Positions 42,498 through 54,404 of a stretch of 64,000 bases of DNA are shown one piece after another. Source of the stretch: Pegea sp. RAD2-039 (lineage: Eukaryota; Chordata; Thaliacea; Salpida; Salpidae); the NCBI GenBank assembly GCA_034620365.1, contig JAQGEQ010000322.1, forward strand, positions 186,001 to 250,000, written 5' to 3'. Position numbers and translations under genes: made by a program. The notes beneath the pieces were generated by a model. That model was given only the letters and a program-made list of their open reading frames with translations, had not been told where the DNA came from and made no database searches. Positions within the stretch are counted from its first letter, which is position 1. Every line of letters starts with the position of its first letter.

Positions 42498-42785
42498 CAA
42501 TTGTCACATTAAAATGGACAACTAAAAAATGTTAGAAAATTATTTATCTCCTGTATTAAATTGATATTTTTAAGGAAATAAAAATTTAATTTATATATAG
42601 TAAAAAGCAAGCAGAGATAAAAAAATGATTGCATTCTTAAACTATTGAAACCATTAAAAAAAGGACTAGAAAAGTAAGCCCAGTTAAAAAATAAGTATAA
42701 TAAGTATAGTAATAATAATATTAAACTTTAAAAAGTATAATAAACCCGTTGAAAAGTAATCCTGAGTAGTTAAGTATCCTCAAAT
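42498..42785. other. Left flank of the satellite array
   Basis: AT-rich sequence between LINE copy F and the 42-bp array. Nothing coding is seen. It shares no obvious similarity with the right flank. Confidence 0.4.
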
Positions 42786-45700
42786 ATGTGTGGTAAAACA
42801 GTAAAGTATTTTGCCGTTGACGTAAATATGTGCGGTAAAACAGTAAAGTATTTAGCCGCTGATGTAAATGTGTGTGGTAAAACAGTAACGTATTTTGCCG
42901 CTGATGTAAATGTGTGCGGTAAAACAGTAAAGTATTTTGCCGCCGACGTAAATATGTGCCGTAAAACAGTAAAGTATTTTGCCGCTGATGTAAATATGTG
43001 TGGTAAAACAGTAAAGTATTTAGCCGCTGATGTAAATGTGTGTGGTAAAACAGTAACGTATTTTGCCGCTGATGTAAATGTGTGTGGTAAAACAGTAAAG
43101 TATTTTGCCGCTGATGTAATTGTGTGTGGTAAAACAGTAAAGTATTTTGCCGCTGATGTAAATGTGTGTGGTAAAACAGTAAAGTATTTAGCCGCTGATG
43201 TAAATGTGTGTGGTAAAACAGTAAAGTATTTTGCCGTTGACGTAAATATGTGCGGTAAAACAGTAAAGCATTTTGCCGCTGATGTAAATGTGTGTGGTAA
43301 AACAGTAACGTATTTTGCCGCTGATGTAAATGTGTGCGGTAAAACAGTAAAGTATTTTGCCGCCGACGTAAATATGTGCCGTAAAACAGTAAAGTATTTT
43401 GCCGCTGATGTAAATATGTGTGGTAAAACAGTAAAGTATTTAGCCGCTGATGTAAATGTGTGTGGTAAAACAGTAACGTATTTTGCCGCTGATGTAAATG
43501 TGTGTGGTAAAACAGTAAAGTATTTTGCCGCTGATGTAATTGCGTGCGGTAAAACAGTAACGTATTTTGCCGCTGATGTAATTGTGTGTGGTAAAACAGT
43601 AAAGTATTTTGCCGCTGATGTAATTGTGTGCGGTAAAACAGTAACGTATTTTGCCGCTGATGTAAATGTGTGTAGTAAAACCGTAAAGTATTTTGCCGCT
43701 GATGTAAATGTGTGTGGTAAAACAGTAAAGTATTTTGCCGCTGATGTAAATGTGTGTGGTAAAACAGTAAAGTATTCTGCCGCTGACGTCGTTTGTGCCG
43801 TAAAACAGTAAAGTATTTTGCCGCTGATGTAAATGTGTGTGGTAAAACAGTAACGTATTTTGCCGCTGATGTAAATGTGTGCGGTAAAACAGTAAAGTAT
43901 TTTGCCGCTGATGTAAATGTGTGTGGTAAAACAGTAAAGTATTTTGCCGCCGACGTAAATATGTGTGGTAAAACAGTAAAGTATTTAGCCGCTGATGTAA
44001 ATGTGTGTGGTAAAACAGTAACGTATTTTGCCGCTGATGTAAATGTGTGTGGTAAAACAGTAAAGTATTTTGCCGCTGATGTAATTGTGTGCGGTAAAAC
44101 AGTAAAGTATTTAGCCGCTGATGTAAATGTGTGTGGTAAAACAGTAACGTATTTAGCCGCTGATGTAAATGTGTGTGGTAAAACAGTAAAGTATTTTGCC
44201 GCTGATGTAAATGTGTGTGGTAAAACAGTAACGTATTCTGCCGCTGACGTAGTTTGTGCCGTAAAACAGTAAAGTATTTTGCCGCTGATGTAAATGTGTG
44301 TGGTAAAACAGTAACGTATTTTGCCGCTGATGTAAATGTGTGTGGTAAAACAGTAACGTATTTTGCCGCTGATGTAAATGTGTGTGGTAAAACAGTAACG
44401 TATTTTGCCGCTGATGTAAATGTGTGTGGTAAAACAGTAAAGTATTTTGCCGCTGATGTAAATGTGTGTGGTAAAACAGTAACGTATTTTGCCGCTGATG
44501 TAAATGTGTGTGGTAAAACAGTAACGTATTTTGCCGCTGATGTAAATGTGTGTGGTAAAACAGTAAAGTATTTTGCCGCTGATGTAAATATGTGTGGTAA
44601 AACAGTAACGTATTTTGCCGCTGATGTAAATGTGTGTGGTAAAACAGTAAAGTATTTAGCCGCTTATGTAAATGTGTGTGGTAAAACAGTAACGTATTTT
44701 GCCGCTGATGTAAATGTGTGCGGTAAAACAGTAACGTATTTTGCCGCTGATGTAAATGTGCAGTAAAGTATTTTGCCGCTGATGTAAATGATGTGCGGTA
44801 AAACAGTAACGTATTTTGCCGCTGATGTAAATATGTGTGGTAAAACAGTAACGTATTTTGCCGCTGATGTAAATGTGTGTGGTAAAACAGTAAAGTATTT
44901 TGCCGCTGACGTAAATGTGTGTGGTAAAACAGTAACGTATTTAGCCGCTGATGTAAATATGTGTGGTAACACAGTAACGTATTTAGCCGCTGATGTAAAT
45001 ATGTGTGGTAAAACAGTAAAGTATTTTGCCGCTGACGTAAATATGTGTGGTAAAACAGTAACGTATTTTGCCGCTGATGTAAATGTGTGTGGTAAAACAG
45101 TAAAGTATTTAGCCGCTGATGTAAATGTGTGTGGTAAAACAGTAACGTATTTAGCCGCTGATGTAAATATGTGTGGTAAAACAGTAACGTATTTAGCCGC
45201 TGATGTAAATGTGTGTGGTAAAACAGTAACGTATTTTGCTGCTGATGTAAATGTGTGTGGTAAAACAGTAAAGTATTTTGCCGCTGATGTAAATGTGTGT
45301 GGTAAAACAGTAAAGTATTTAGCCGCTGATGTAAATGTGTGCGGTAAAACAGTAACGTATTTAGCCGCTGATGTAAATGTGTGCGGTAAAACAGTAACGT
45401 ATTTTGCCGCTGATGTAAATGTGTGTGGTAAAACAGTAAAGTATTTTGCCGCTTATGTAAATGTGTGTAGTAAAACAGTAACGTATTTTGCCGCTGATGT
45501 AAATATGTGTGGTAAAACAGTAACGTATTTTGCCGCTGATGTAAATATGTGTGGTAAAACAGTAAAGTATTTAGCCGCTGATGTAAATGTGTGTGGTAAA
45601 ACAGTAACGTATTTTGCTGCTGACGTAAATATGTGTGGTAAAACAGTAAAGTATTCTGCCGCTGATGTAAATGTGTGTGGTAAAACAGTAACGTATTTAG

Positions 45701-48700
45701 CCGCTGATGTAAATGTGTGTGGTAAAACAGTAACGTATTTTGCCGCTGATGTAAATGTGTGTGGTAAAACAGTAAAGTATTTTGCCGCTGATGTAAATAT
45801 GTGTGGTAAAACAGTAACGTATTTTGCCGCTGATGTAAATGTGTGTGGTAAAACAGTAAAGTATTTAGCCGCTTATGTAAATGTGTGTGGTAAAACAGTA
45901 ACGTATTTTGCCGCTGATGTAAATGTGTGCGGTAAAACAGTAACGTATTTTGCCGCTGATGTAAATGTGTGTGGTAAAACAGTAAAGTATTTTGCCGCTT
46001 ATGTAAATGTGTGTAGTAAAACAGTAACGTATTTTGCCGCTGATGTAAATATGTGTGGTAAAACAGTAACGTATTTTGCCGCTGATGTAAATGTGTGTGG
46101 TAAAACAGTAAAGTATTTAGCCGCTTATGTAAATGTGTGTGGTAAAACAGTAACGTATTTTGCCGCTGATGTAAATGTGTGCGGTAAAACAGTAACGTAT
46201 TTAGCCGCTGATGTAAATGTGTGTGGTAAAACAGTAAAGTATTTAGCCGCTGATGTAAATGTGTGTGGTAAAACAGTAAGGTAAAACAGTAAAGTATTTT
46301 GCCGCTGATGTAAATGTGTGTGGTAAAACAGTAAAGTATTTAGCCGCTAATGTAAATGTGTGTGGTAAAACAGTAACGTATTTAGCTGCTGATGTAAATA
46401 TGTGTGGTAAAACAGTAACGTATTTTGCCGCTGATGTAAATGTGTGTGGTAAAACAGTAAAGTATTTTGCCGCTTATGTAAATGTGTGTGGTAAAACAGT
46501 ATCGTATTTTGCCGCTGATGTAAATGTGTGTGGTAAAACAGTAAAGTATTTTGCCGCTTATGTAAATGTGTGTGGTAAAACAGTAACGTATTTTGCCGCT
46601 GATGTAAATGTGTGTGGTAAAACAGTAAAGTATTTTGCCGCTTATGTAACTGTGTGTGGTAAAACAGTAACGTATTTTGCCGCTGATGTAAATGTGTGTG
46701 GTAAGACAGTAAAGTATTTTGCCGCTTATGTAAATGTGTGTGGTAAAACAGTAACGTATTTTGCCGCTGATGTAAATGTGTGTGGTAAAACAGTAAAGTA
46801 TTTTGCCGCTGATGTAAATATGTGTGGTAAAACAGTAACGTATTTAGCCGCTGATGTAAATATGTGTGGTAAAACAGTAAAGTATTTAGCCGCGGATGTA
46901 AATGTGTGTGGTAAAACAGTAAAGTATTTAGCCGCTGATATAAATATGTGTGGTAACACAGTAACGTATTTAGCCGCTGATGTAAATATGTGTGGTAAAA
47001 CAGTAACGTATTTAGCCGCTGATGTAAATATGTGTGGTAAAACAGTAAAGTATTTAGCCGCTGATGTAAATGTGTGTGGTAAAACAGTAAAGTATTTTGC
47101 TGCTGACGTAAATATGTGTGGTAAAACAGTAAAGTATTCTGCCGCTGATGTAAATGTGTGTGGTAAAACAGTAACGTATTCTGCCGCTGGTGTAAATGTG
47201 TGCGGTAAAACAGTAAAGTATTTAGCCGCTGATATAAATATGTGTGGTAAAACAGTAACGTATTCTGCCGCTGATGTATATGTGTGTGGTAAGACAGTAA
47301 CGTATTTTGCCGCTGATGTAAATGTGTGTGGTAAAACAGTAAAGTATTTTGCCGCTGATGTAAATATGTGTGGTAAAACAGTAACGTATTTAGCCGCTGA
47401 TGTAAATATGTGTGGTAAAACAGTAAAGTATTTAGCCGCGGATGTAAATGTGTGTGGTAAAACAGTAAAGTATTTAGCCGCTGATATAAATATGTGTGGT
47501 AACACAGTAACGTATTTAGCCGCTGATGTAAATATGTGTGGTAAAACAGTAACGTATTTAGCCGCTGATGTAAATATGTGTGGTAAAACAGTAAAGTATT
47601 TAGCCGCTGATGTAAATGTGTGTGGTAAAACAGTAAAGTATTTTGCTGCTGACGTAAATATGTGTGGTAAAACAGTAAAGTATTCTGCCGCTGATGTAAA
47701 TGTGTGTGGTAAAACAGTAACGTATTCTGCCGCTGGTGTAAATGTGTGCGGTAAAACAGTAAAGTATTTAGCCGCTGATATAAATATGTGTGGTAAAACA
47801 GTAACGTATTCTGCCGCTGATGTAAATGTGTGTGGTAAGACAGTAACGTATTTTACTGCTGATGTAAATGTGTGCGGTAAAACAGTAAAGTATTTTGCCG
47901 CTGATGTAAATATGTGTGGTAACACAGTAACGTATTTAGCCGCTGATGTAAATATGTGTGGTAACACAGTAACGTATTTAGCCGCTGATGTAAATATGTG
48001 TGGTAAAACAGTAACGTATTTAGCCGCTGAAGTAAATGTGTGTGGTAAAACAGTAACGTATTTAGCCGCTGATGTAAATATGTGTGGTAACACAGTAACG
48101 TATTTAGCCGCTGATGTAAATATGTGTGGTAAAACAGTAAAGTATTTTGCTGCTGACGTAAATGTGTGTGGTAAAACAGTAAAGTATTTAGCCGCTTATG
48201 TAAATGTGTGTGGTAAAACAGTAACATATTTTGCCGCTGATGTAAATGTGTGTGGTAAAACAGTAAAGTATTCTGCCGCCGACGTAAATATGTGTGGTAA
48301 AACAGTAACATATTTTGCCGCTGATGTAAATGTCTATGGTAAAACAGTAACATATTTTGCCGCTGATGTAAATGTGTGTGGTAAAACAGTAAAGTATTCT
48401 GCCGCCGACGTAAATATGTGTGGTAAAACAGTAACATATTTTGCCGCTGATGTAAATGTGTATGGTAAAACAGTAAAGTATTTAGCCGCTGATGTAAATG
48501 TGTGTGGTAAAACAGTAACATATTTTGCCGCTGATGTAAATGTGTGTGGTAAAACAGTAAAGTATTTAGCCGCTGACGTAAATATGTGTGGTTAAACAGT
48601 AATGTATTTTGCCGCTGATGTAAATATGTGTGGTAAAACAGTAACGTATTTTGCTGCTGATGTAAATGTGTGTGGTAAAACAGTAACGTATTTTTCCGCT

Positions 48701-50138
48701 GACGTAAATATGCGTGGTAAAACAGTAACGTATTTTGCCGCTGATGTAAATGTGTGCGGTAAAACAGTAAAGTATTTTGCCGCTGATGTAAATGTGTGTG
48801 GTAAAACAGTAAAGTATTTAGCCGCTGATGTAAATGTGTGTGGTAAAACAGTAAAGTATTTTGCCGCCGACGTAAATATGTGCGGTAAAACAGTAAAGTA
48901 TTTTGCTGCTGATGTAAATATGTGCGGCAAAACAGTAAAGTAATTTGCCGCTGATGTAAATGTGTGTGGTTAAACAGTAAAGTATTTTGCCGCCGACGTA
49001 AATATGTGCGGTAAAACAGTAAAGTATTTTGCCGCTGATGTAAATGTGTGTGGTAAAACAGTAAAGTATTTTGCCGCTGATGTAAATGTGTGTGGTAAAA
49101 CAGTAAACTATTTTGCCGCTGATGTAAATGTGTGTGGTAAAACAGTAAAGTATTTTGCCGCTGACGTAAATATGTGCGGTAAGACAGTAAAGCATTTTGC
49201 CGCTGATGTAAATGTGTGTGGTAAAACAGTAACGTATTTTGCCGCTGATGTAAATGTGTGTGTTAAAACAGTAAAGTATTTTGCCGCTGATGTAAATGTG
49301 TGTGGTAAAACAGTAACGTATTTTTCCGCTGACGTAAATATGTGTGGTAAAACAGTAACGTATTTTTCCGCTGACGTAAATATGTGTGGTAAAACAGTAA
49401 CGTATTTTGCCGCTGATGTAAATGTGTGTGGTAAAACAGTAAAGTATTTATCCGCTGATGTAAATGTGTGTGGTAAAACAGTAACGTATTTTGCCGCTGA
49501 TGTAAATATGTGTGGTAAAACAGTAACGTATTTTGCCGCTGATGTAAATGTGTGTGGTTAAACAGTAAAGTATTTTGCCGCCGACGTAAATATGTGCGGT
49601 AAAACAGTAAAGTATTTTGCCGCTGATGTAAATGTGTGTGGTAAAACAGTAAAGTATTTTGCTGCTGATGTAAATGTGTGCGGTAAAACAGTAAAGTATT
49701 TAGCTGCTGATGTAAATGTGTGTGGTAAAACAGTAAAGTATTTTGCCGCTGATGTAAATATGTGCGGTAAAACAGTAACGTATTTTGCCGCTGACGTAAA
49801 TATGTGTGGTAAAACAGTAACGTATTTAGCCGCTGATGTAAATGTGTGTGGTAAAACAGTAAAGTAGTTTGCCGCCGACGTAAATGTGTGCTGTAAAACA
49901 GTAAAGTATTTTGCCGCTGATGTAAATATGTGTGGTAAAACAGTAAAGTATTTAGCCGCTGATATAAATGTGTGTGGTTAAACAGTAAAGTATTTTGCCG
50001 CCGACGTAAATATGTGTGGTAAAACAGTAAAGTATTTTGCCGCTGATGTAAATGTGTGTGGTAAAACAGTAAAGTATTTTGCCGCCGACGTAAATATGTG
50101 CGGTATAACAGTAACGTATTTTGCCGCTGATGTAAATT
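42786..50138 (+). repeat. 7.35-kb satellite array of a 42-bp unit (about 175 copies)
   Basis: Consensus unit: GTGTGTGGTAAAACAGTAAA then GTATTTTGCCGCTGATGTAAAT. Units vary at a few sites, often between two states: AAG/ACG, GTG/ATG, TTT/TTA, GAT/GAC/TAT, TGT/TGC. Higher-order repeats are present: 10 units (420 bp, marked by GCCGTTGAC at 42813 and 43233), 11 units minus one base (461 bp, marked by GACGT(C/A)G at 43785 and 44246) and 13 units (546 bp, marked by GATATAAATATG at 46937 and 47483). Because 42 is divisible by three and one frame has no stop, long open frames run on both strands (up to 759 codons on plus, NVCGKTVKYFAADV repeated). Frames break wherever a unit changes length or GGTAAAAC becomes GGTTAAAC, and there is no start context, splice site or bias to silent changes, so I treat it as non-coding. 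Confidence 0.93.
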
Positions 50139-51834
50139 ATTTGCACGACATTCGTGTATAGACCGTTGTCATTCGGTAATAGGCTTTGTTGCAGGTAGCG
50201 CGTATCGTTAGCATACTTATCATTGTTGCTAGTCGCCTTAATAATTTAAATAAAGCTTTATGTAAAAAGTCATTATCACTAAACTATGTGACGAAAATCT
50301 CTGCATTTACCAAACTATATCCCTCGTACAAGACTAACTAATTTTTCACTGTTTCTGTAGATATTCCAATTTGATTTCAAAGTTGTAGATACAACAACTT
50401 TTACTTAAAAAAATCAATGTTACCTCAACAATTAATAGTTTATAATGATGACAATTGAGCAGTCATCAATTGGCCTGGTGTAGTCTTAGTAGAAGGTTGC
50501 TGATGGTTACAAAGCGTTTCAGCTCTACTGAAGTTCTTATCATTTTGTTTTGTGTTGTTTTAAGTTAAAAAAGCTCTTTAAGATTTTAAATTGATTTTAT
50601 ATTAGAACTGAATTAGTTCTTTGGCTTTCAAAATCACTTTTACTTTTTTTATTTTCTGTCACAAGCAGAGGTGATGTAAACAGACCTGTAAAGAAATATT
50701 TAACGTAAAATGATTAAACCTTCTAATTAAAATGAGTAAAGTGATAGTAACTTGGTGTAAATTTTGAAACTGAATCCTATACAGATGGATTTTGTAGTTC
50801 ATACAAAAAACTTTTTCACAATTATATGTAACAGCTTGTGATGGATTAATTTTCACATTGTATGATGGTTAGCTAATAATTGTTGAAGGTTATACAAATA
50901 AAAGAAAGTAAAATAAAGATACAAAATCTTTTACAAAATTAAAATTTATAGTTTAATATCTCATTACTTTGTTTAGTATTTACAATAATGAATAAATATA
51001 TTGGACAATTATTTTATAGAATGGTTTGTAGAATAATTTAGTGATTTCTCTTTAATTTCTACTCATTTTGATCTTCAAACTATCTAACCACTTGTCTCAG
51101 AGTTACATCTCTCCATTCTGATATCTTCCCATATCATCAGTTAAATATTTAAACATAATTTTATCTTCCAATTATTTTGACCTTCAAAGTTATTATTAGA
51201 GGTTTAACTCAGATCAAATTTCTATAAAATTTAAGTACAAAAGAGATTAAAAAATCATTGATGTTATACAAGATATATTTTCAAATCTTGTTTAAGTTCG
51301 CTGTTGTATTCAGAAATGAATTCTTCTTCAAGATTAAACAATTTAACATGGAAAGGTTATAAAGACAAAAGGAAAAAGAACTTTGAATAAAACTTCTTTC
51401 TTAGATTAGAAAAACTATCAAAGCTCTTTGGCTTCTAAGAGTCTACTTGCTCACAAACACTCATTCACAGAGTAAGAGGTCCTGATACTTAAACTTAATT
51501 AAACGACCTTTAATTGGATTGATAATGGTGCTATACAATAGATACATATATCAAAACAATTCTTCATAAAATCATTTTCTTCCAATTAAAACTTCAAGAA
51601 TCTTCAGAAGAAACAATTTAAAATTTATTAAAAATAAAAGATTTCTTTCAACGCCAAAACATGGTTGACTCAAATAGTAACTAAGTTCTCTAATGGTCGA
51701 TCATTTGTAAGATTCTCTGGAAGTTGTTGTTTGAATCCATGTGGAAAATGACACTCAGATATCTTCATCTGTTTGTAAGATGATTTGACCAATTTTTGAT
51801 CAACTATCACCAAAAAAATTCCGACATCTTAACA
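50139..51834. other. Spacer right of the satellite, no gene seen
   Basis: After the last unit the sequence changes at once to unique DNA (GCACGACATTCGTGTATAG). The first 100 bp are richer in GC than what follows. No exon, RNA gene or repeat was recognised in the remaining 1.6 kb. Confidence 0.4.
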
Positions 51835-52430
51835 TTGCTCTGGTGAAGATCCGGCAATAGAATGCATTAAATGCCTCACCTGGTTTCATCTCACCTGTAG
51901 TGATGTGAGCAAGAAAATTTATGATATGTTTGAAAACAACCAGATGAAGCAAATAGAGTTTAAATGGTTTTGTATTAAATGTACAACCGTTTACATAACA
52001 TCTACCTCCTCTAATTCTAATTCAAACTTATTATCCGACATCAGCAAATTGATATCAGTTGAATTGGCCAAATTTAAATTTAAAATTGGCATACTAATCT
52101 TGTAAATGTCGCCTGAACGGATTCAACTTTTTTGATATCACTAACTTGATATGGTATCCATGCACTGACATTGTATTCAAGAATTGGACGTACGTACAAT
52201 TTGAAAAGATTGATAAAATAGCATTGGTCCTTAGAATTAAAGGTCTTTATAATAAAATAGACAAAGTTTTCCATCTTCTTCAAATGTTTTTCATGAAAAC
52301 TCCAAGCAAACGGAATTTTTATCGAGGAAATTATAATGTCAGCAACTATTTTCTATCAGGTGTTATATTTGTGAGATGATAGATCTTTACATAACGGTCG
52401 ATATGGTAGCTAAGGCTATTTAATTCTATT
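51835..52430 (+). mobile_element. LINE copy G, scrambled mosaic of three fragments
   Basis: Three short pieces of the resident LINE lie next to each other in an order and orientation no intact element has: a PHD fragment on plus (51835-52090, CLTWFHLTCSDVSKKIYDMF), an RT C-terminal fragment on minus (52095-52285, FINLFKLYVRPILEYNVSAW), and a fragment of the endonuclease-RT linker and RT start on plus (52290-52425, PSKRNFYRGNYN). This looks like repeated rearrangement, for example template switching or nested deletion. Confidence 0.75.
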
Positions 52431-52647
52431 TAATTTAACTAACTGCTGTAGTTGATGACCATACACAGTGATGAACATATAATCGTCATTTTTGTTCACA
52501 CAATTTAAGTTAACTTTAAAATTTGGAAGTGAATCTTACAACTATCTAAAAGGATTATTTATTAAAAGTATTTCTCTGAATTTTTCATCACAACTAATGA
52601 TTTTATACTGTAGTCGATAATTATCAATAGAAATCGATTTTAAACTT

Positions 52648-52653
52648 TTTATT
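52648..52653 (-). terminator. Candidate polyadenylation signal of the orphan gene
   Basis: TTTATT on plus reads AATAAA on minus, 160 bp beyond the stop of the 224-codon gene. The region is AT-rich, so the motif could occur by chance. Confidence 0.35.
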
Positions 52654-52812
52654 AGTTATTATTATACTGAATTATAATTAAAAAGATAGTTTTCAAAAAA
52701 TATGGCAAGAACGACAGAATTAAACGATAAAACAAGCCTACTGATGCAACGAAAAGTAGTAAAACTAAACAAGTGAAATGGATTCATACTAAATAATATT
52801 TTATCAATTTTC

Positions 52813-53487
52813 TTAAGAAGACAAACCCGATTCTGAACTGCCATCTTCTTCTGCAAATACCTTACTTGTTTTATCGTTTTGAACTGAAATAAAGACAGTA
52901 ACTCCATCAATAACAATCTTATCAGGTATGTTTAAACGATCAATGTTGCTAATAGCAACATGTACGCAACCATTTTTCCAATTAGAATGAGACTGATGTA
53001 CTGCTCTAGTGATTTGTTCACATTTACCCCAATTATTTGAATGTACCACGATCCGTATGAGGTCATCAGTTGTATCAAACGGGACTGGGTAGAGGGTCAC
53101 CAAAACAATGCTTTTGTTTGTAGGTAAAACTTGAAGTTTGTAATGGCAACCATGCCCATTATTGACTGGTTGTGGTTCACTAAACTTTTTAATAAATTTT
53201 TTTCTCTCTGCTTTTGCTCCAGGCTGATAATTTTCTTTTTTAAAAATTATTTGAAATTTTTTTTCCATGAGTTCGACTGTTTTGAATCCTTGAATAAAAT
53301 CTTGGATTTCAGCAAAATCACCAGGACTTTTAAAACTATCAATCAAGTCTTTAATGTCGTAAAAATTGTTTCCATGGCAACTGATATCGACCCTTCGATT
53401 AATCTCGTCAGCTTTACACTGTGAATTTTTTCCGCTACGAAGCAAATCACTTGTGCTTGTTTTCACGTTCTTACACATCGAGTCCAT
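52813..53487 (-). CDS. Single-exon orphan gene, 224 codons
   Basis: From the ATG at 53487 (MDSMCKNVKTS) the frame runs to a stop at 52813. The N-terminal 60 residues are Lys/Ser-rich. A predicted helical part with FAEIQDFIQGFKTVELMEKK and a basic AERKKFIKKF follows. The second half looks beta-rich: HYKLQVLPTNKSIVLVTLYP, LIRIVVHSNNWGKCEQ, GCVHVAISNI, DKIVIDGVTVFISVQ. The C-terminus is acidic and Ser-rich (EEDGSSESGLSS). No signal peptide or membrane segment is present, so it is probably cytosolic or nuclear. I do not recognise the family. Length, composition and a nearby promoter-type motif make it more credible than chance. It could be a retrocopy. Confidence 0.6.
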   Translation of the reverse strand: MDSMCKNVKTSTSDLLRSGKNSQCKADEINRRVDISCHGNNFYDIKDLIDSFKSPGDFAEIQDFIQGFKTVELMEKKFQIIFKKENYQPGAKAERKKFIKKFSEPQPVNNGHGCHYKLQVLPTNKSIVLVTLYPVPFDTTDDLIRIVVHSNNWGKCEQITRAVHQSHSNWKNGCVHVAISNIDRLNIPDKIVIDGVTVFISVQNDKTSKVFAEEDGSSESGLSS

Positions 53488-53558
53488 TTTTATAGGAATT
53501 GCCAAATGAAGTTATTTCATAAAATTTAACTTTATTAGTTACAAGTTAATGTTACTTA

Positions 53559-53566
53559 TGACGTCA
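53559..53566. promoter_or_regulatory. CRE/ATF-type palindrome upstream of the orphan gene
   Basis: A perfect TGACGTCA lies 72 bp upstream of the ATG at 53487, within the sequence TTATGACGTCATAA. This is a usual distance for a proximal promoter bZIP site. It supports the view that the orphan gene is transcribed, but binding is not shown. Confidence 0.45.
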
Positions 53567-54149
53567 TAATTACTTCATTGCCTGCTGTGATAAGATTGAT
53601 CAGCTAATGATAAATTTTCTATCGTAGTTTATTTCACTTGATTATATCAACACCATCGCTAGAGTAAAAATCAAACAGCTTTCAAAGCATTGGGTGGAAG
53701 TATCATTACTTAATTTTGTCAAGGAAAAAAGATGAATCTATTAAATATATACGAGGTTCTTTTATGATTTTATACTTAATTGGAAATGAGTTTGTAATCA
53801 CGATAGTATACATTTGTTTGGTTTATTTCTTGGGCAAATTGTTGCAAGTTGTTTTGACATTAATAGAGTTTAGTGTAATTAATACTTAGCAACGGTTAAG
53901 ATAGCTTCTTTTTGCTATACCTAGTACAGATTTGAATATGTTTAAATTAGTTTTTTAACTAAACCAAAGATTTTTTATATAAAAAGATGAATGACTGAAT
54001 TGTTAAAACCAACCAAACTGTCAATGGACCCAAGTGGTCCGCCAGCATCCAGCAAATAGGGTTACTGAAAGAAAACTTCCACCAATTACCTAAAAAAGTG
54101 TGGGTCGATTTGGATTGATAAGTTAAAATTAGCAGTATTTGGTTAACTG

Positions 54150-54345
54150 CGCGAACAGAAAACGTCTACGAGTACTTTGAAAGCTGTCAGACTTATGCAG
54201 AAGTTGAAGCGACACTGGCACGGTTTTATGTAAAGAAACCAAATGAAATTTTTGAGCGTCATCAGCTATAAACTGAGAATCAGAAGCCCAGAGCATCCCT
54301 AATAGACTTTAGGCGCACTTTGGTAGGTCTAATCAAAATTTTGAT
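54150..54345 (+). pseudogene. Gypsy-like gag relic
   Basis: One frame reads TYAEVEATLARFYVKKPNEI, FERHQL, stop, TENQKPRASLIDFRRTLVGL. This matches the capsid-like region of Gypsy gag proteins (xYxKPxNxxxARHxLxxxxQxPGES), with one stop codon. The 13-bp minisatellite begins 60 bp later. No LTR was found. Confidence 0.5.
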
Positions 54346-54404
54346 TTTAAAAGTGTGTTGTGAACTGATATTCAAGAGCTGGTAGCTCAACTTGCTCAGA
54401 TATC

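Noticed and set aside
46726-48093. 455-codon minus-strand frame across the satellite (LPHIFTSAAKYVTV repeated)
   Set aside because: It mirrors the plus array; it follows from unit length and lack of stops, not from coding.
42786-50138. CRISPR-like array
   Set aside because: Units are head-to-tail without distinct spacers and the DNA is animal nuclear.
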